A stretch of DNA of 64,000 nucleotides, taken from NCBI GenBank assembly GCA_007026445.1, contig VDMD01000027.1:310001-374000 (forward strand), written 5' to 3'. Shown one piece after another: positions 9,513 to 21,223 of this stretch (position 1 is its first letter; every line of letters starts with the position of its first letter). The position numbers and the translations under genes are program-made. Below the pieces are notes generated by a model. The model worked only from the letters and a program-made list of their open reading frames with translations. It was not told where the DNA came from and made no database searches. The stretch comes from Schizophyllum amplum. Its lineage: Eukaryota > Basidiomycota > Agaricomycetes > Agaricales > Schizophyllaceae.

Positions 9513-11222
9513 TAGTCTGCTTCAAATCACGCCCTGATTATAGGAGTGCCCACATTTGATGTCACCTGACGTTTTCCACGCTTTAACTTCCCTTTTATGT
9601 AGCGATATCCGGGCGGATCCTCGGTCCGAAAGCCAACGCTACTGGCGGGAACACTCGCCTACAACTAGGGACGTTCAAAGTTGAATCCGAACCCGCGGGT
9701 TCGCGGGTTCGGCCTGGCCCGAGCAGTTCCGGCAGTCTCCGAGGGGGCGTGCTAGGATGTCGCGTGCCGCGCTGTTTGTGGCGTCGGCGATTGCCGAGCA
9801 GTGGGAGTCAGCGCGAGCTCTGTTCGAGCGCGCCCGTGTCTCCCTCTCGTTGTATCTTCCCCTTCACCGTATAATCTGCTATACTTACACCTTCCACTCG
9901 TTGATAATCCCTTTTGTTGAATACATCTCCACCCTGGCAATGGCAACCCCCTTGCCATGGACACCCGATTCAAGCACATTTAGTTCGAGATTTTCATCTG
10001 AGAGAAGGAATGGTGGGCGGAGGGTTATGGATATAAGAGAGGCTATCTGAGGCCTTTCTCGAAAGGACCAGCGACGGGTATGATCAGGGTATGATCGAGG
10101 CAAAGACGGTGGGTGGGCGCTGGGGGGCGCAGGGTGGGCGCTTTGTTTGCAACCACAAGTACGACGTCATCATCACGCGACAACCCTGGCACGCGATGAC
10201 GCCCCCCTCGGAGACTGCCGGAACTGCTCGGACCAGGCCGAACCCGCGAACCCGCGGGTTCGGATTCAACTTTGAACGTCCCTACTGCCTGCTCGTCTCG
10301 CCCGTCGCTGTCTGCGCAGTGCGCAAGCGAATTTTTGTCATAAAATTTCTCTGAAGTCGCTTGATGGTGACTATAAATTTATTTTATGAATGTTGACAAG
10401 CTGCAAGGCCTCAACGAAGTTCGAACTTGAATCCGGCGAACTCTGCTGGAATGCCAATAATCTGGTCTGCTGTGGAAAACCATAAAACGCGTCCATAATT
10501 TAGTCGAATTCGTTCCGTTGTGGTCGGTGCCCATGAGCGTCTTGAACCTGTGTTGCAATTTGACGGTCGAGTATTTATTGCCACTCACTCAACGTCCTCG
10601 ACGGTGCGGTACATCATCTCGTGAGCCGTGTCTTGTCAAACGGCGAAGCATACGCTCACCTCAGTCTTGAGCGCCGAGAGATACGCCCATCGACGCGGTA
10701 CGTTCTCGATAGTCCTGAGGCCCGGACTTTTGCACCGAATTTTACAGCTCAGTAATGAAATTTGTGGCATTCTTCTCAGTCGCGCGATTCCGCCGATTCT
10801 TTGTTGCGTTTGCCGTCAGACGGGCCCTACGCGCCACGACGCGTCTCTATGGGTGTCTGACTGCCGTGTTTGTCCTTCTGCATACATGACACGTATATAG
10901 AGACAAATATTCTTCGCGCTTCGTACCACGGGGAGTCCACAGATTTATTCGATCTCGCCACTCGTTGCCGTCCGTCAACGAGGGCTGTTAAGGTAGTGTT
11001 TGATATCCGTGCAGACAGCAGCAGGCAAGACAAGTTGAAGGCGAACGTTCGCGCCAGTGACGCAGCGCACGGGTTGGCTTTCGGACCGGGATCCGCCCGG
11101 ATATCGCTACATAAAAGGGAAGTTAAAGCGTGGAAAACATCAGGTGACATCAAATGCGGGCACTCCTATAATCAGGGCGTGATTTGAAGCAGACGTTCTA
11201 CGAACGTCTGCCGCGGGAGACT
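9513..11222. mobile_element. Mutator-like (MULE-type) non-autonomous element with long TIRs
   Basis: About 155 bp at the left end (from 9516) match the reverse complement of 11,033-11,195 closely, including the block CTTCAAATCACGCCCTGATT. A 10-bp direct repeat AAAGAAAATT flanks the element (9503-9512 and 11223-11232). Long TIRs with a 9-11 bp duplication are characteristic of Mutator-like elements. The right end is about 28 bp longer than the left and ends in CTGCCGCGGGAGACT; the left end has lost this segment. No transposase is visible. A 615-bp MITE is inserted inside. The element separates TFIIA-gamma from GDPD. Confidence 0.8.
9668..10282. mobile_element. Nested MITE with about 105-bp GC-rich inverted repeats
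   Basis: The left end GGGACGTTCAAAGTTGAATC and the right end are perfect inverted copies. The TIRs continue through a self-similar GAACCCGCGGGTTC segment and GGCAGTCTCCGAGGGGG. TA flanks both ends (9666-9667 and 10283-10284), suggesting a Tc1/mariner-type or other TA-inserting transposase. Length is 615 bp. It lies within the larger Mutator-like element, so it inserted later. Confidence 0.8.
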
Positions 11223-11357
11223 AAAGAAAATTGCCGAAATATTTGCCCTCAACTTCTGGCCAGCTTCTGACACTCGTCTGCATGTCTAGAGGCCTGAGCG
11301 CCAAGTCGCATTCAATTCGTAAATTCGTAAACGCTCTACTTCTGCAAAGCGAGATGT

Positions 11358-12981
11358 TCATCCAGGCACGTCAACACCGTCTCCTCCGACCACTTCGGGC
11401 GCAGCTCCCGCGCCCAAGGGAGAGACCACCTCGACTCCTAGCTCGTCCGCGAGTGCGCGCACCTCGTCTGTGTAGTCGGTGATGACACCCTGTACACCGA
11501 GCGCGATGAGGTCCTCAGCGACGGACATGTCGTCGATCTAGGCGGGGTGAAGGTCAGCACTCGCGCGGTCAGCCACTATACAAAATGTACCGTCCACGGC
11601 AAGACGGCCTTCCCCAAAGTATTCGAAAGCTTGACGAACGCGCGAAATCCGTCGTCTACAGCCGTCACTTGCGGGCTGACGACGTCGATGCCGAGTAACG
11701 CAACGGCCAGCACGGCGGCTTCCTCCAACGATTCCGCGAGGAAGTCGCCCAGGTCAATGGGGAGGTAAGGCGTGCCGAGGTAGAGGTTTAGGCTGTTGTG
11801 GAGAAGTCAATGAAGGGAGATGACAGCGTATGTGAGAAACCCACTCGCTCATGAGCGCCGATGTGCGCAGCGCGCCCGGGTGCAGTAGTTGCATCTCGAC
11901 GAGTGTGCGCCAGTCAAAGCTTTGGTACTATGCATACGTTAGTCACAACAGTTCTATCAGCCGAGTGGCCGTCATTCCGCCTTCGCTCTCATACGCACCG
12001 TGATTCTATCCAGATACCCGCTCTTCTTGAACGCCGCCCACTGCTTCGTCACGAACGTGTTCACGCCCGCGGAGTACACGCCCAGGATCGTGTTGTTGAC
12101 TTTTGACTCGATGTTAAAGGCGACCGTGTGCTCGGGGTCCACGCAGCTGACGAAGTCAAAGACCTCGCCTAAAATAGAAACAGATTCGTCAGTCGAGCGA
12201 CGCAGAGAGAATAGCGAATCCATGCGAAGAACGTAATCAATTTCACTCACCGAGCGTGGATAACTTGGTACCGGGATACGTGCGCTGTGAGGCTAGCGAA
12301 GGTCATTATTTCGCACTTTGGGTAGATGGAGGTGTGCACTTACGAAAGTCCGACTGCTGCAACGACCCGCAATCGAGCGTCTTCAGCTGCGCGAGCGTGA
12401 GATCCTTGATGAGCTTGCCAACATAGGGATAGTCGGGGTCCGAGTCTCCTATGGTACGTGGTTGGTACAATCAATTATACACAAACAAACTTCAGCCAGA
12501 GACTTACAACAGGCCCGGTGTCCGTGCATTTCCCAGCATCAATCCACTCGTCGTGCCACACGACCACTTCGCCGTCCTGTACAGTAGGGGAGAAAATCGT
12601 CAGACGCCATCAACGAGCGTTATAAGGGTACGCCCACGCACCTTCGTAATACCATTATCCATCTCGAGCGTGCTCGCGCCGTTAATGAGCCCCCTGCAGA
12701 GACCCAAATAAGCAGCTTCACAAACCCATCCCTCATCCCTCGCTCACCACGCGAAACTGGGCAGCACATTCTCCACAGTATTCCCCCGCCCACCGCGGTG
12801 CGCCTACAGAAACCCCTCGATCAGCGACCCGCACATTCATCCCCCTGGGTGAGTACTCGAAGCTGAGAGCACGAAGCCTCACCTGCAGATCGAGAGACCC
12901 GCCGGCCTTGCGAGGGGCCACGACGGCGGCGGCAGCAGCTCCAGCGATGGCGCTAAGCGCGATGAACATACGGTCGAACAT
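11358..12981 (-). CDS. Secreted glycerophosphodiester phosphodiesterase family protein
   Basis: Predicted to hydrolyse glycerophosphodiesters to sn-glycerol-3-phosphate and an alcohol. The start at 12981 or 12969 opens a hydrophobic leader (MFIALSAIAGAAAAA). The catalytic segments follow in separate exons: AHRGGRGNTVENVLPSFAWG, ASTLEMDNGITKDGEVVV and WHDEWI, which supply the family histidines and acidic residues. Further exons give DYPYVGKLIKDLTLAQLKTL, CVDPEHTVAFNIESKVN, YQSFDWRTLVEMQLLHPGAL and a C-terminal LGVQGVITDYTDEVRALADE. All about ten junctions are GT-AG and the frame is intact to the stop at 11358. Divergent from F-box-like copy B; a TATA-like CTTATAAG lies about 70 nt upstream. 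A truncated duplicate of its promoter and leader sits at 7.3-7.66 kb. Confidence 0.9.
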
Positions 12982-13046
12982 CGGGAAGGCGGCGAAGCGG
13001 GGGAACCTCCTGGCGCGCGTCGGGGCTTCTTATGTCGTCGGGGGTT

Positions 13047-13054
13047 CTTATAAG
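13047..13054 (-). promoter_or_regulatory. Putative TATA box of GDPD
   Basis: The self-complementary octamer CTTATAAG lies about 70-80 nt upstream of the GDPD start codons on the minus strand. The equivalent sequence in the duplicated promoter is mutated. Confidence 0.5.
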
Positions 13055-13580
13055 TATACGGAGCGTCCAGGACCGCTGGAAGCCGCGGTCGGGCTCGTTC
13101 GTCAGGAACAAGGGGGGCGCATGCGCGAGAGATGCAGCGTGAGCGTGTCCGGTCGGCGGTCGTGGGATGGTATGATCAGAGGGCGGCTGCCGGTGTCGAC
13201 GCCCTGGACGGTGCTGGACCTCCGAGTGCCTGTCAGATGAAGGCTCACACCGAGCAGGACCGGGCTCAAGGGAGGAAGGAGGAAGACGACGGGGACGCAT
13301 ATCCCGACAACCGTGTATTCAATTTAGAAGCTACTGAATGGCTCTGCTTGCGACGGTGCGTCGTGCGACTTCACTCAGCCATAACGAACGAACGGTTCGT
13401 GAGGGAATTCGGCAGATGAGGAGATTACTGATGGCCGCTGCCAAACAAAGACATACACAAATGCCCCTTGTTCTCCTTTTGTCGCCCCCTATTTACTTTC
13501 GCAAGCCGTCGTCAGTTGATTTCTATTGCTCTCGAGTCTACAATATGCTCACATATCTCAAGTTCAAGTCGACCTGAAGT

Positions 13581-14827
13581 ATGCGCGTACCTCAAGAGTT
13601 GATCAACGCCATTGTATCCTACGTCGACCACGGCGATGACCTCGAAATACTCCTGAACCTCCTCCGAGCTTCGAGTGTGTTCTCCCCTCAGATCTGCAGC
13701 AATCTACGACGACTTCCGTCCATCTGCAGGCCCCCGCAACCTACGCTCAGCTATGGGCCATGGTCGCGCTCTCGCCAAACGTCCTTTCCACGATCCACCA
13801 CTTGCGAATAACTGGTCAAATGTCCGACATCGCACAGCCTGAAAAACTGCATCTACCGGCTATCCTCGACGGATGTTCTAGCCTCAGGATCCTCCACATT
13901 GATCAGTGCTACGAGCACTGGACCTACGAATTCTCCGGGCTGGAGCAGCGAGCACTATACAGAGCAATGCAACGCCCCGGACTCGTTGCACTACGGCTAG
14001 AGACATCAATCTCTGGTACGACACCGCATGGAGCTTAGCCATCTAGTGTTGCCGCCCAGTCTGAAGGCCATGGCGCTCTCGCGCGTCAGGCAGGTCGACC
14101 GCCCCCTTGCGGAGTTTATTGGTTTGGATGTGGGGTCCAGCATGGCTACGCTTGAAGAACTCCGCAGCGATGAGATGTCGCTGCCGTTCGTGCGCATGAT
14201 GCTGAAGTGTGCACATCCGTTCCGCAAGCTGCGCAGGCTTCTGCTCACTTCGGGAATATACAATGCCCCCGACGTACGCGCGACGCCGCATTTGGATTAC
14301 CTTTTTCTCAGACATGGTAAGGAAGCAATGGTCATGAGATGCCAGAATTAAATTGAAGATCAGCAGAATCTTACCAGTGGCCGATGTACAATCTCTCACA
14401 CCATACGGCCCTGCGCGCACTGCATATACAAGGTCCGCTCGTACCCACCGGGTTCGACTCCTTTGGTCATGTCGCTGCGGCGTTGCGATCCCTACCCGCA
14501 GAAAACCCACTCGAGCAGTTCACGTTGACCATAGCGTGCTCGCTCCGTGAAGTGGATCAGATGACAGAATACTGGCGGGAGTTGGACGAATTGTTGTCGT
14601 CGGAGGAGCACTTTGCGCATCTGCGCGAGGTGTGTATCATTCTGCGCGTCAGGGAATGGCTGGACGGCTGCGTAGGCCCCAGACTGATGACCCTGATGTA
14701 TGGGTTGACGATTATGGAGCTTGTGCCGAAGACGTCGGCGCGCAGAATACTCAGGGTGTACGATGGGCTATGGCGTGAGTATCTTGTTCTGCGCGTCATG
14801 ATCAAGGTGACGCTGACACTCAATTAG
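13581..14827 (+). pseudogene. F-box-like leucine-rich protein, copy B (subfamily 1, frame-broken)
   Basis: Same architecture as copy A: RVPQELINAIVSYVD at the start, then leucine-rich repeats with VLPPSLKAMALSRVRQ, the conserved intron (GTAAGG at about 14,317 to CAG), and exon 2 from MYNLSHHTALRALHIQ to LPKTSARRILRV-like sequence. Two single-base losses break exon 1: near 13,716 (after NLRRLP) and near 14,027 (before MELSHLV). Both look like the loss of one base from a short run. Without them the protein would match copy A in length. It lies head-to-head with GDPD and tail-to-tail with copy C. Confidence 0.8.
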
Positions 14828-15442
14828 TTCGTGGCCCATCGGATAGCTTAGTACTGCCTCCTGCTGATCAAGTAGTCTCGCCTTGATATACTGGCCAGTT
14901 ATACGATTGATTCTACTCATGCCGGTGATCTTTTCGAGTGGCTCGTTAGACGCAGTAGACCTACGCGGCTCAATGGCCACTATCCACCCACTCATCATTG
15001 TACCTTCACCATCCGCCTCTCGTTCCGTCAGTCAGGCCTCTCAGCTCTTCGCCGAGCCTAGCTTCGGTCCTTCGGTCGGTCAGTCTTCAGTCCATCACAT
15101 ACGCGAGGCTAAAATATTGCAGCAAATCCATCAACACTAGTCCATAAGTATCAGCAAAAAAGACATGGAGCCGCACGTCCGCGGCCTCGGCGTCGTCCCG
15201 TCCATTCCTCCTACCATCATCTTCACTGCTGCTCCATCCATTGCATTAGGCTATACACAGATCTGCCGCTTGATAGTGCCCCTCAAGCCCTGGGCGATGC
15301 CTGGCATATATACATCGATGCGAGCGGTCGCAAGGAGAGAATAGGACTCCGACCAACCTCGAAACGCATTCGTCCCATCCAGATATTGACAGTGCCTCAA
15401 TGACTCAGTATGAGGCGTCTACCTCCATGATCAGACTCGCGG

Positions 15443-16699
15443 TCACTGGACTGAACAGTCGAAGAACTCACCAATTTCTCTCTCTCGTAGCTCAAGCACA
15501 CCGCGCTCGCGCGTTTTGCGCAGAAGGCTTTCAACCCTCGGCGCACAGCTGGTGAAGTCGAAGCTTCCTCCCCATTCGAACGACGCAGCCTCCGTTGGCT
15601 GAGGTGAAGATGGACGTGGCCGAGAGCTGGAAACTGCTCTTCCGACGCCAGCACATCGTCCATCGCTTGCCAATGCTCGACTTCCTCCTCTATGTTCTTG
15701 TTGGTGGTGATGCCAATCAGATGCACTCGCTCGAGGCTGTTCGGACGAGGGAACGTTCGGAGCATAATAACGATGTTCGCGACGGAGAAGATCGTGCGCA
15801 TGAGGTAGAAATGTAGCACCAGGGTTCGGAGAGCTGTTTTATCCGATAGATCGTACGAAGGCATACTGTTGAGCTCTGTACCGCCCGTTAGCGCGATGTC
15901 CGAGTTGTAGGTGGATCGTGGCAGCTTACCGGTTCGAAGATGTAAGTAACTCAGGAGAGGATTGGCGCGTAACAGGCTGGAGTCTGGATCGGGTGATTCG
16001 AGGCTTCCCCCGTACGTACTCAGGACGAGAGCGCGCAGGTTCCCATAAGGGTACGGACGCGGCGGGCGGTACATCAGCCGTGCGAAGGGAAGGGAGAGGA
16101 CGTCTGTCTGGAGTTCCTCGATGCCGGACGCGCCTCCGTCAAGTTGTACAGGCTGCGCGAGGAAGTAGTTCCCGTCTAGTACGCTGACGCTGGAGAGCGT
16201 GATGCTTTTGAGGTTGGGCGGCAGCGTCAGGCCACCGAGCTCCATGATGGCGTTATTCTGGAATTTGATCCACGTCAGGCTCAAGGAGACGAGAGTCTGA
16301 CGCTGCATTGCTCTGTATAGTGCTCTCCTGTGCTGCTCTGGGTATGCGAACGACCATTCGGCGTTGCTCAGTCAATCGCGAGGACCGGAGGCCGGTGCAT
16401 CGATCGAGAAGAGTTGGAAGATGCCGCTCTCGAGGCTCTAGAAGCCTTTGAAATGGCTGATCGTCTATCCGCAAGATATGGACATTAGGAAGAATGTCTG
16501 CAGAGAGCGCTGAGATGGACGAGAGAGTGGAGTAGTCGTTGGTCGCTTTCAGATGGACAGGAAGACGATGCAGGTTATGGCAGATCTGGGGAGAGAAGAT
16601 AGCGGATGACGCCAGAAGAAGGTCGTGGATGACCTGCAGGTCTTTGCCGTGATCAATATGCGATACGATGTCGTTCACCAATTCTTGCGGCAGGAGCAT
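15443..16699 (-). pseudogene. F-box-like leucine-rich protein, copy C (subfamily 2, frame-broken)
   Basis: A subfamily 2 copy, close to the intact copy E. It starts LPQELVNDIVSHIDHGKDL, continues with FSPQICHNLHRLPVHLKATN and later LTLPPNLKSITLSSV, SLPFARLMYRPPRPYPYGN and LLRANPLLSYLHLRTG. The conserved intron (GTAAGC...TACAG) and exon 2 (YDLSDKTALRTLVLHFY, ending RKTRERGVLELRE) follow. Breaks lie near 16,383 and 16,370 (before NAEWSFAYPE) and near 15,580 (before the C-terminal block). It is convergent with copy B, forming a subfamily 1/subfamily 2 pair. Confidence 0.8.
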
Positions 16700-16742
16700 G
16701 CCACGGGTCGGTCGTAGTCCAAAATATAAACTGTAAATGATT

Positions 16743-17690
16743 TTATTCCTTCATGCATACGAGAAGGGATGCCCAGCGCCGAGTGGCTGAGATTGTACAC
16801 GAGCATGTGTTATACTCACAAGCTATCAGTTTCGTGTGTAGGTCGCGCCGTGGCGCAAAGGTAGAGATGAAGGTTGACGGTTTGTCCCTGCTTGGCCGGG
16901 CGCCACAAATACTTAGATGCGCGCGCGTTTGGCGCGCGTACATTATCCCGATAATCGAAATCTCGAATTTGCCAACTTTGTTTTTGGCCATCGCGGAATG
17001 GTCCTTGCATTCCCGGATTAGCGCAGGGGCTTGTTCCTCGTGACGCATACACCGCTGCAGCAGCGTTCCCGCATCACCGGGATCTGGATATACTTACACA
17101 CTTGGCAACTTCAGTGTTTTTGAGATCCACGATGCAGCAGACAATTCATGTGTAACAGTTGACGAGTAGGACAGTAATACAAGCAAAACCAGAAACCAAA
17201 GCGACTTCGTACATATATGTTAGAGATCCCGTCTCGTAAGTAGATGGTGTTACAGATATCAATACAGACAAGGCTCAGACCAGAACGATGAAGGAGAATT
17301 AGATGAAGGAGGATAGATACAAGAGGGCCGGTAGACGGTCTGCAAACACAGATAGGACAGGTACATGGAGCAATAGGAATCGCGAGATGGTGCGGGAATA
17401 ACAGCGACGTTGGAAGTAAACCGGGGCGAGAACAAAACATCGAGGCTTGCAGGTAGAAAAAGAGATGCAGGCGGGAGCTCGCGTCGAGTCGTGATGAAGT
17501 GAAGGACGTGGAGGCATGCCATAGCGAGAGCATGACGCTGGAAGCCGCACAACAGATAATGCACGCTCTGTCTTCGCCGCTGACGTGGTCTCCAGTTGCA
17601 AAGGCGAACTCTTCGCTTTATGGCGACGGCGACGAGAAAGGCGACCCCGATCTCGACCTGCGCTACATCAGCCCTGCCCGCCCCGGATGC
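16743..17690. other. Intergenic region
   Basis: No gene recognised. Open frames on both strands lack motifs. The right half probably includes the 3' flank of the coiled-coil F-box gene. Confidence 0.5.
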
Positions 17691-17696
17691 ACATAA

Positions 17697-19706
17697 CACT
17701 CACCCCGGCTCATTCCCCCGACACACAAACGTGGGCACCCGGCTTTCTAGCCAAATCCCAATATCCGGCTCCAGCCGCGCACACCCCACCATCTCCAGCT
17801 CCTCCAGCCTCGCCGGCTTCCCATGCGTAAACGCGGCCTGCGCCACACCGCCCGGATTCCTCCCCTGCACGAAACCGACCATGCGCCTCAGCGCCTCCTG
17901 TGGGTGCACGCTTCCACACGTGCGCAGCGCAAGCCGTGCGAGACGCGGGCAAACATGCGCGCCCCCGACCTGCGGCCCCGCGCCACCCAACCCATTCACG
18001 CCCGCGCCGTCGTCGCTCGCGGGCGCCGCCCACGCGGGGCTCGTCCACCCAGTAAAGCTCGTGTTCAGCATGATCGTGTCCTCGTCCTCGTCATCCGTCG
18101 CCGCGTCGTCCATGTCCATGTCGCCGAAGCCGCCGAGCACGCCGAATACGAGGTCCAGGGGGACCTCGGCGATATTGAGCGTGTGCAGGTTGGGCGTGAG
18201 GCGGAGGAGGCGGCGCAGCCCACCGATGAGCGGGGGTTGGGCGTAGGGGCTGAGGCGTCCGTCCAGGCCGGCGTCTTCAAAGGTGGCGGTGGAGGGTATG
18301 CGGAAGGGGTGCGAGGGCGGGTAGGGGAAGCCGTACCCGAGGGAGATCTTCTCGATGAGGGTACCGGCGGCTGGTCCGGAGCGCTTCAGAAGCCGCTCGA
18401 GGACATGTCGCACGGTTGTGCGCTCGGGGGACCGGGTGTCAATATCCCATGCGAAGTGCCGGAGGCAGGGGTCACGAGCTTATCGACGAGGTGCGTAAGG
18501 ATGGCCCTCCCGCCGAGGGCGAGGGTGCGCAGCTCGGACAGCGTGATCGGCGCGTACGATGATAGGGGGAGAACAGGGGGTTGCAGGGATGGGAAGTAGA
18601 GCACAAGCGATTCCAGTAAGGGATTTGACATCACAAGTGCAATTACTTGGTTGAGAGGGACGATCGTTCCGGGCAGCGCACGCAGCGTGATGCTCGTCAA
18701 CGACGTGACCTGCTCATCGTGCGATGGGGACTTGACGAGCAACGGCGACATCAGGCCGAATGCGATGTGGTGCAGGTTGACCGAGCGCAGCCGAGGGAGA
18801 TTTAAGTGGCCCACGCTGCACGGCATGAAGGGGCGCCAGTCCGTCGGGAAGTACGCCGTGTCTGCCGTGCACATCTCGAACTCCTCCAGAAGCGGCGCGT
18901 CCCCTGCGCGCGGGCCGTTGAGCACATGCGGCGCGGCGAGCGGCGGCGGGGGCACTCACCAGAAATGCTCTGGAGCGCGTCCATGGAGGGGAAGTGGCGA
19001 TCGAAACGGAGACGAAGCGCCGCCACTGCGCGATGCGCGCCACGAGGTAGAACGTAACGATGTGCGCCCAGTGCATGCTCGTCGGATCGGCGTTTGGCCC
19101 CGGGATAGCTTGGTGGGCGGCGACCCAGCCGCCGTGGAAGGGGATCCAGAGGTTATGAGATGGGGAGGGCGTCTGCGCATTCTCTGACTCAATGAAGATC
19201 TCAACGTCAAGGGGGCTGCTCCCCGCGCGCTCCAGCCACAGTCGCACCACGTCCGCGGACGCGATCTGGGCGGTGGAAAAGTGGATCTGCGGACGTCTTA
19301 GGGCCTGCATCTGCTACTAGAGTCACGGAAGACACACCTTGGACCAGAGCCTCGGCATTGCGAGCGCTGTAGCGCGCCATGATCGGCAGACCGCGCTGAG
19401 GCCCCACGGCCCCCGCGGGTCGTTCTCGAACACCCAGCTGAACACCTCCCGCAGCATCTCTGCGGGCAAGCGGCGTATGGGGCTGGTGTAAGCTCTGGTC
19501 TTCATCAAATCGTCCTCAAGCGCACGCTTCCGCTCAATCATGGCGTCGATGGCTTGGCGGGTACGGGCGACGAGTGCAGCCAGCTCGGCTTCGGCGTCTG
19601 CAATGGCTGATTGCACATGGTCGATGTCCTGTTTTTGTTTCTGCGCCAGCGCGCGCACTTCCGCAAGTGTCGCTGCTGTCGGTGGTTCCACAAAAGGTGA
19701 CTCCAT
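17697..19706 (-). CDS. Coiled-coil F-box protein with leucine-rich C-terminus, frame-broken
   Basis: A classical agaricomycete F-box protein, the presumed substrate receptor of an SCF ubiquitin ligase. Residues about 10-75 form a heptad-rich helix (AEVRALAQKQKQDIDHVQSA, RTRQAIDAMIERKRALEDDL). The F-box follows: SPIRRLPAEMLREVFSWVF then LSAVCRSWRATALAMPRLWS. After a short intron comes the leucine-rich part (PSMDALQSIS, APLLEEFEMC, LPRLRSVNLHHIAF, VRHVLERLLKRSG) and an acidic insert (MDMDDAATDDEDEDT). Two frame breaks, near 19,010 and near 18,463, interrupt it; the second looks like CCC read as CC. The start follows from MESPF at 19,706 just before the coiled coil. Unrelated in detail to copies A-G. 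Confidence 0.82.
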
Positions 19707-21223
19707 GGCGAACTAAACGCCCCGCGGTTCACTGAGATATTCTGAGCCAGGGTTAGAGAGCGATATGGCAAGAGAGAAGTGTTGTGTGGGAGCTATTCAG
19801 ACTCCTCGTGGAGAAGCGGCGTAGACGAAAACAAAGATGATGGCAGGAAGGAAGAGAGGCTATACTTACCCCTTCGAGTGCGCGCCACGTCCATTGTCCG
19901 TTCGGCCCGTGTGCCGCGCAATTGTTGCACGACCACGTGATTAGTTGAACTTCCACTCTGGAGGCGACGCATACGCCAGTGACACCGCGCCTTCACAGCA
20001 CAGGGCCCGGTCTGCGCTCTCGCCTCTTGCTTTTTATGCTCTCCTTCCAGATGAATGCGACGAGATACGGGAGCACGGCATGCTTTGAAACATGCCTGCT
20101 CACCTCTCTATCTCCTCGCCGCCTCGCCACAAAGCATCACTCGCAGACAGGCCCCTCAGTGAGAGCTCACGCTGGGTCGTCAAGGGCATAGAATTACGGG
20201 CGTGTATCTCTTCATGTACACCGTACTCAACTCACGATATTCGTAGTGCTGTAGGCGTGCACGCCCATCCGACAATCTGGTTCAGTCTTCGCCGACAAAA
20301 CAGCCGATCCGGTCCCTCGCTCGCCACAGCCTCCTTAAGTTCACAACCGCTAAACTCGCCCACGATCGCCTCCGTACCCACCATCATTCGTTCGTCCTGC
20401 TGCTAGCCATTCCCTCTCGTGCGCACCAATGCTGATAGTATTCCAGTGTCATATGTGCGGACTCGAGTAGGCAGGGCTTTCCCGGGCCTCTGCTCGGCCG
20501 CCTCAGTAGGCTTCGTGAGACAGCGCCTTCTCGGATGCAAGCAAGTGAGCTCTTTGCAATGTGTGCAAACAGCTTCGACGGTGAAGCCTTTGTTACTGGT
20601 TGTCAGCACCCTCGGCCTAACCTTGATATATTCAATATTGAATTCGGCGCCTCCGCGAGCTCACATCGCGCGCGCGTCGTATACTTGTCGCCGTCAGCTG
20701 TGGTCCGTTCTGTTCCCTTTTCCCGACGCTGACAAAACGTACAAGGATGCTGGGGTGTAGCTCGGCTCGTTATACGCCATGCTACACCAGCGCCACAGCA
20801 CCGTGTCAGAACACGCCTTGCGCGCATTCAATTGCTCGCGAACACCTCGGTGGAATTGTGGCACGTACAATAGCAGACCTGCCTTCGTCGATACTTCTCA
20901 GGTCTACATCGATGCCGCGGACAATACTGCTCTAAACGTCACTCAACAGCCTACAGGTCTACGAATTAAGGCGAGTCGTGCTGCAGTCCTTAGGCTCTCT
21001 TTCTTTCCATGTGTGCGAGCCTCAATTTCGCGCGTGCGAAGCTCGTCAGATCCCAGAAGTGACTATAAGTTTACATAACGCGTCTGTTGGCAAGCCGACT
21101 GCCGGCATAGTTGACCGTGTGTCACGTCCAGGCTTTGCGGACGGGCAGGCTCGCGTGGCAGGAAGCTGTCTCGCGCGCGCCTTCGAACAGATGGCGGGCG
21201 ATTGGGAACTGATCCAGCGCTGG
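19707..21223. other. Gene-free stretch upstream of the foldback repeat
   Basis: I see no coding sequence with recognisable motifs or splice-consistent structure on either strand. Confidence 0.5.

Larger units (their letters stand above)
12900..15140 (+). repeat. Arm 2 of the inverted segmental duplication
   Basis: Partner of 5.4-7.66 kb in opposite orientation, covering the GDPD 5' end and promoter, F-box-like copy B and its downstream flank (conserved block CGTCAGTCAGGCCTCT near 15,028). Here the GDPD gene is complete, so this arm carries the ancestral arrangement of the GDPD/F-box gene pair. Confidence 0.85.

Noticed and set aside
17111..17699. Minus-strand ORFs downstream of the coiled-coil F-box gene
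   Set aside because: No homology-like motif, no splice structure; most likely 3' flank.
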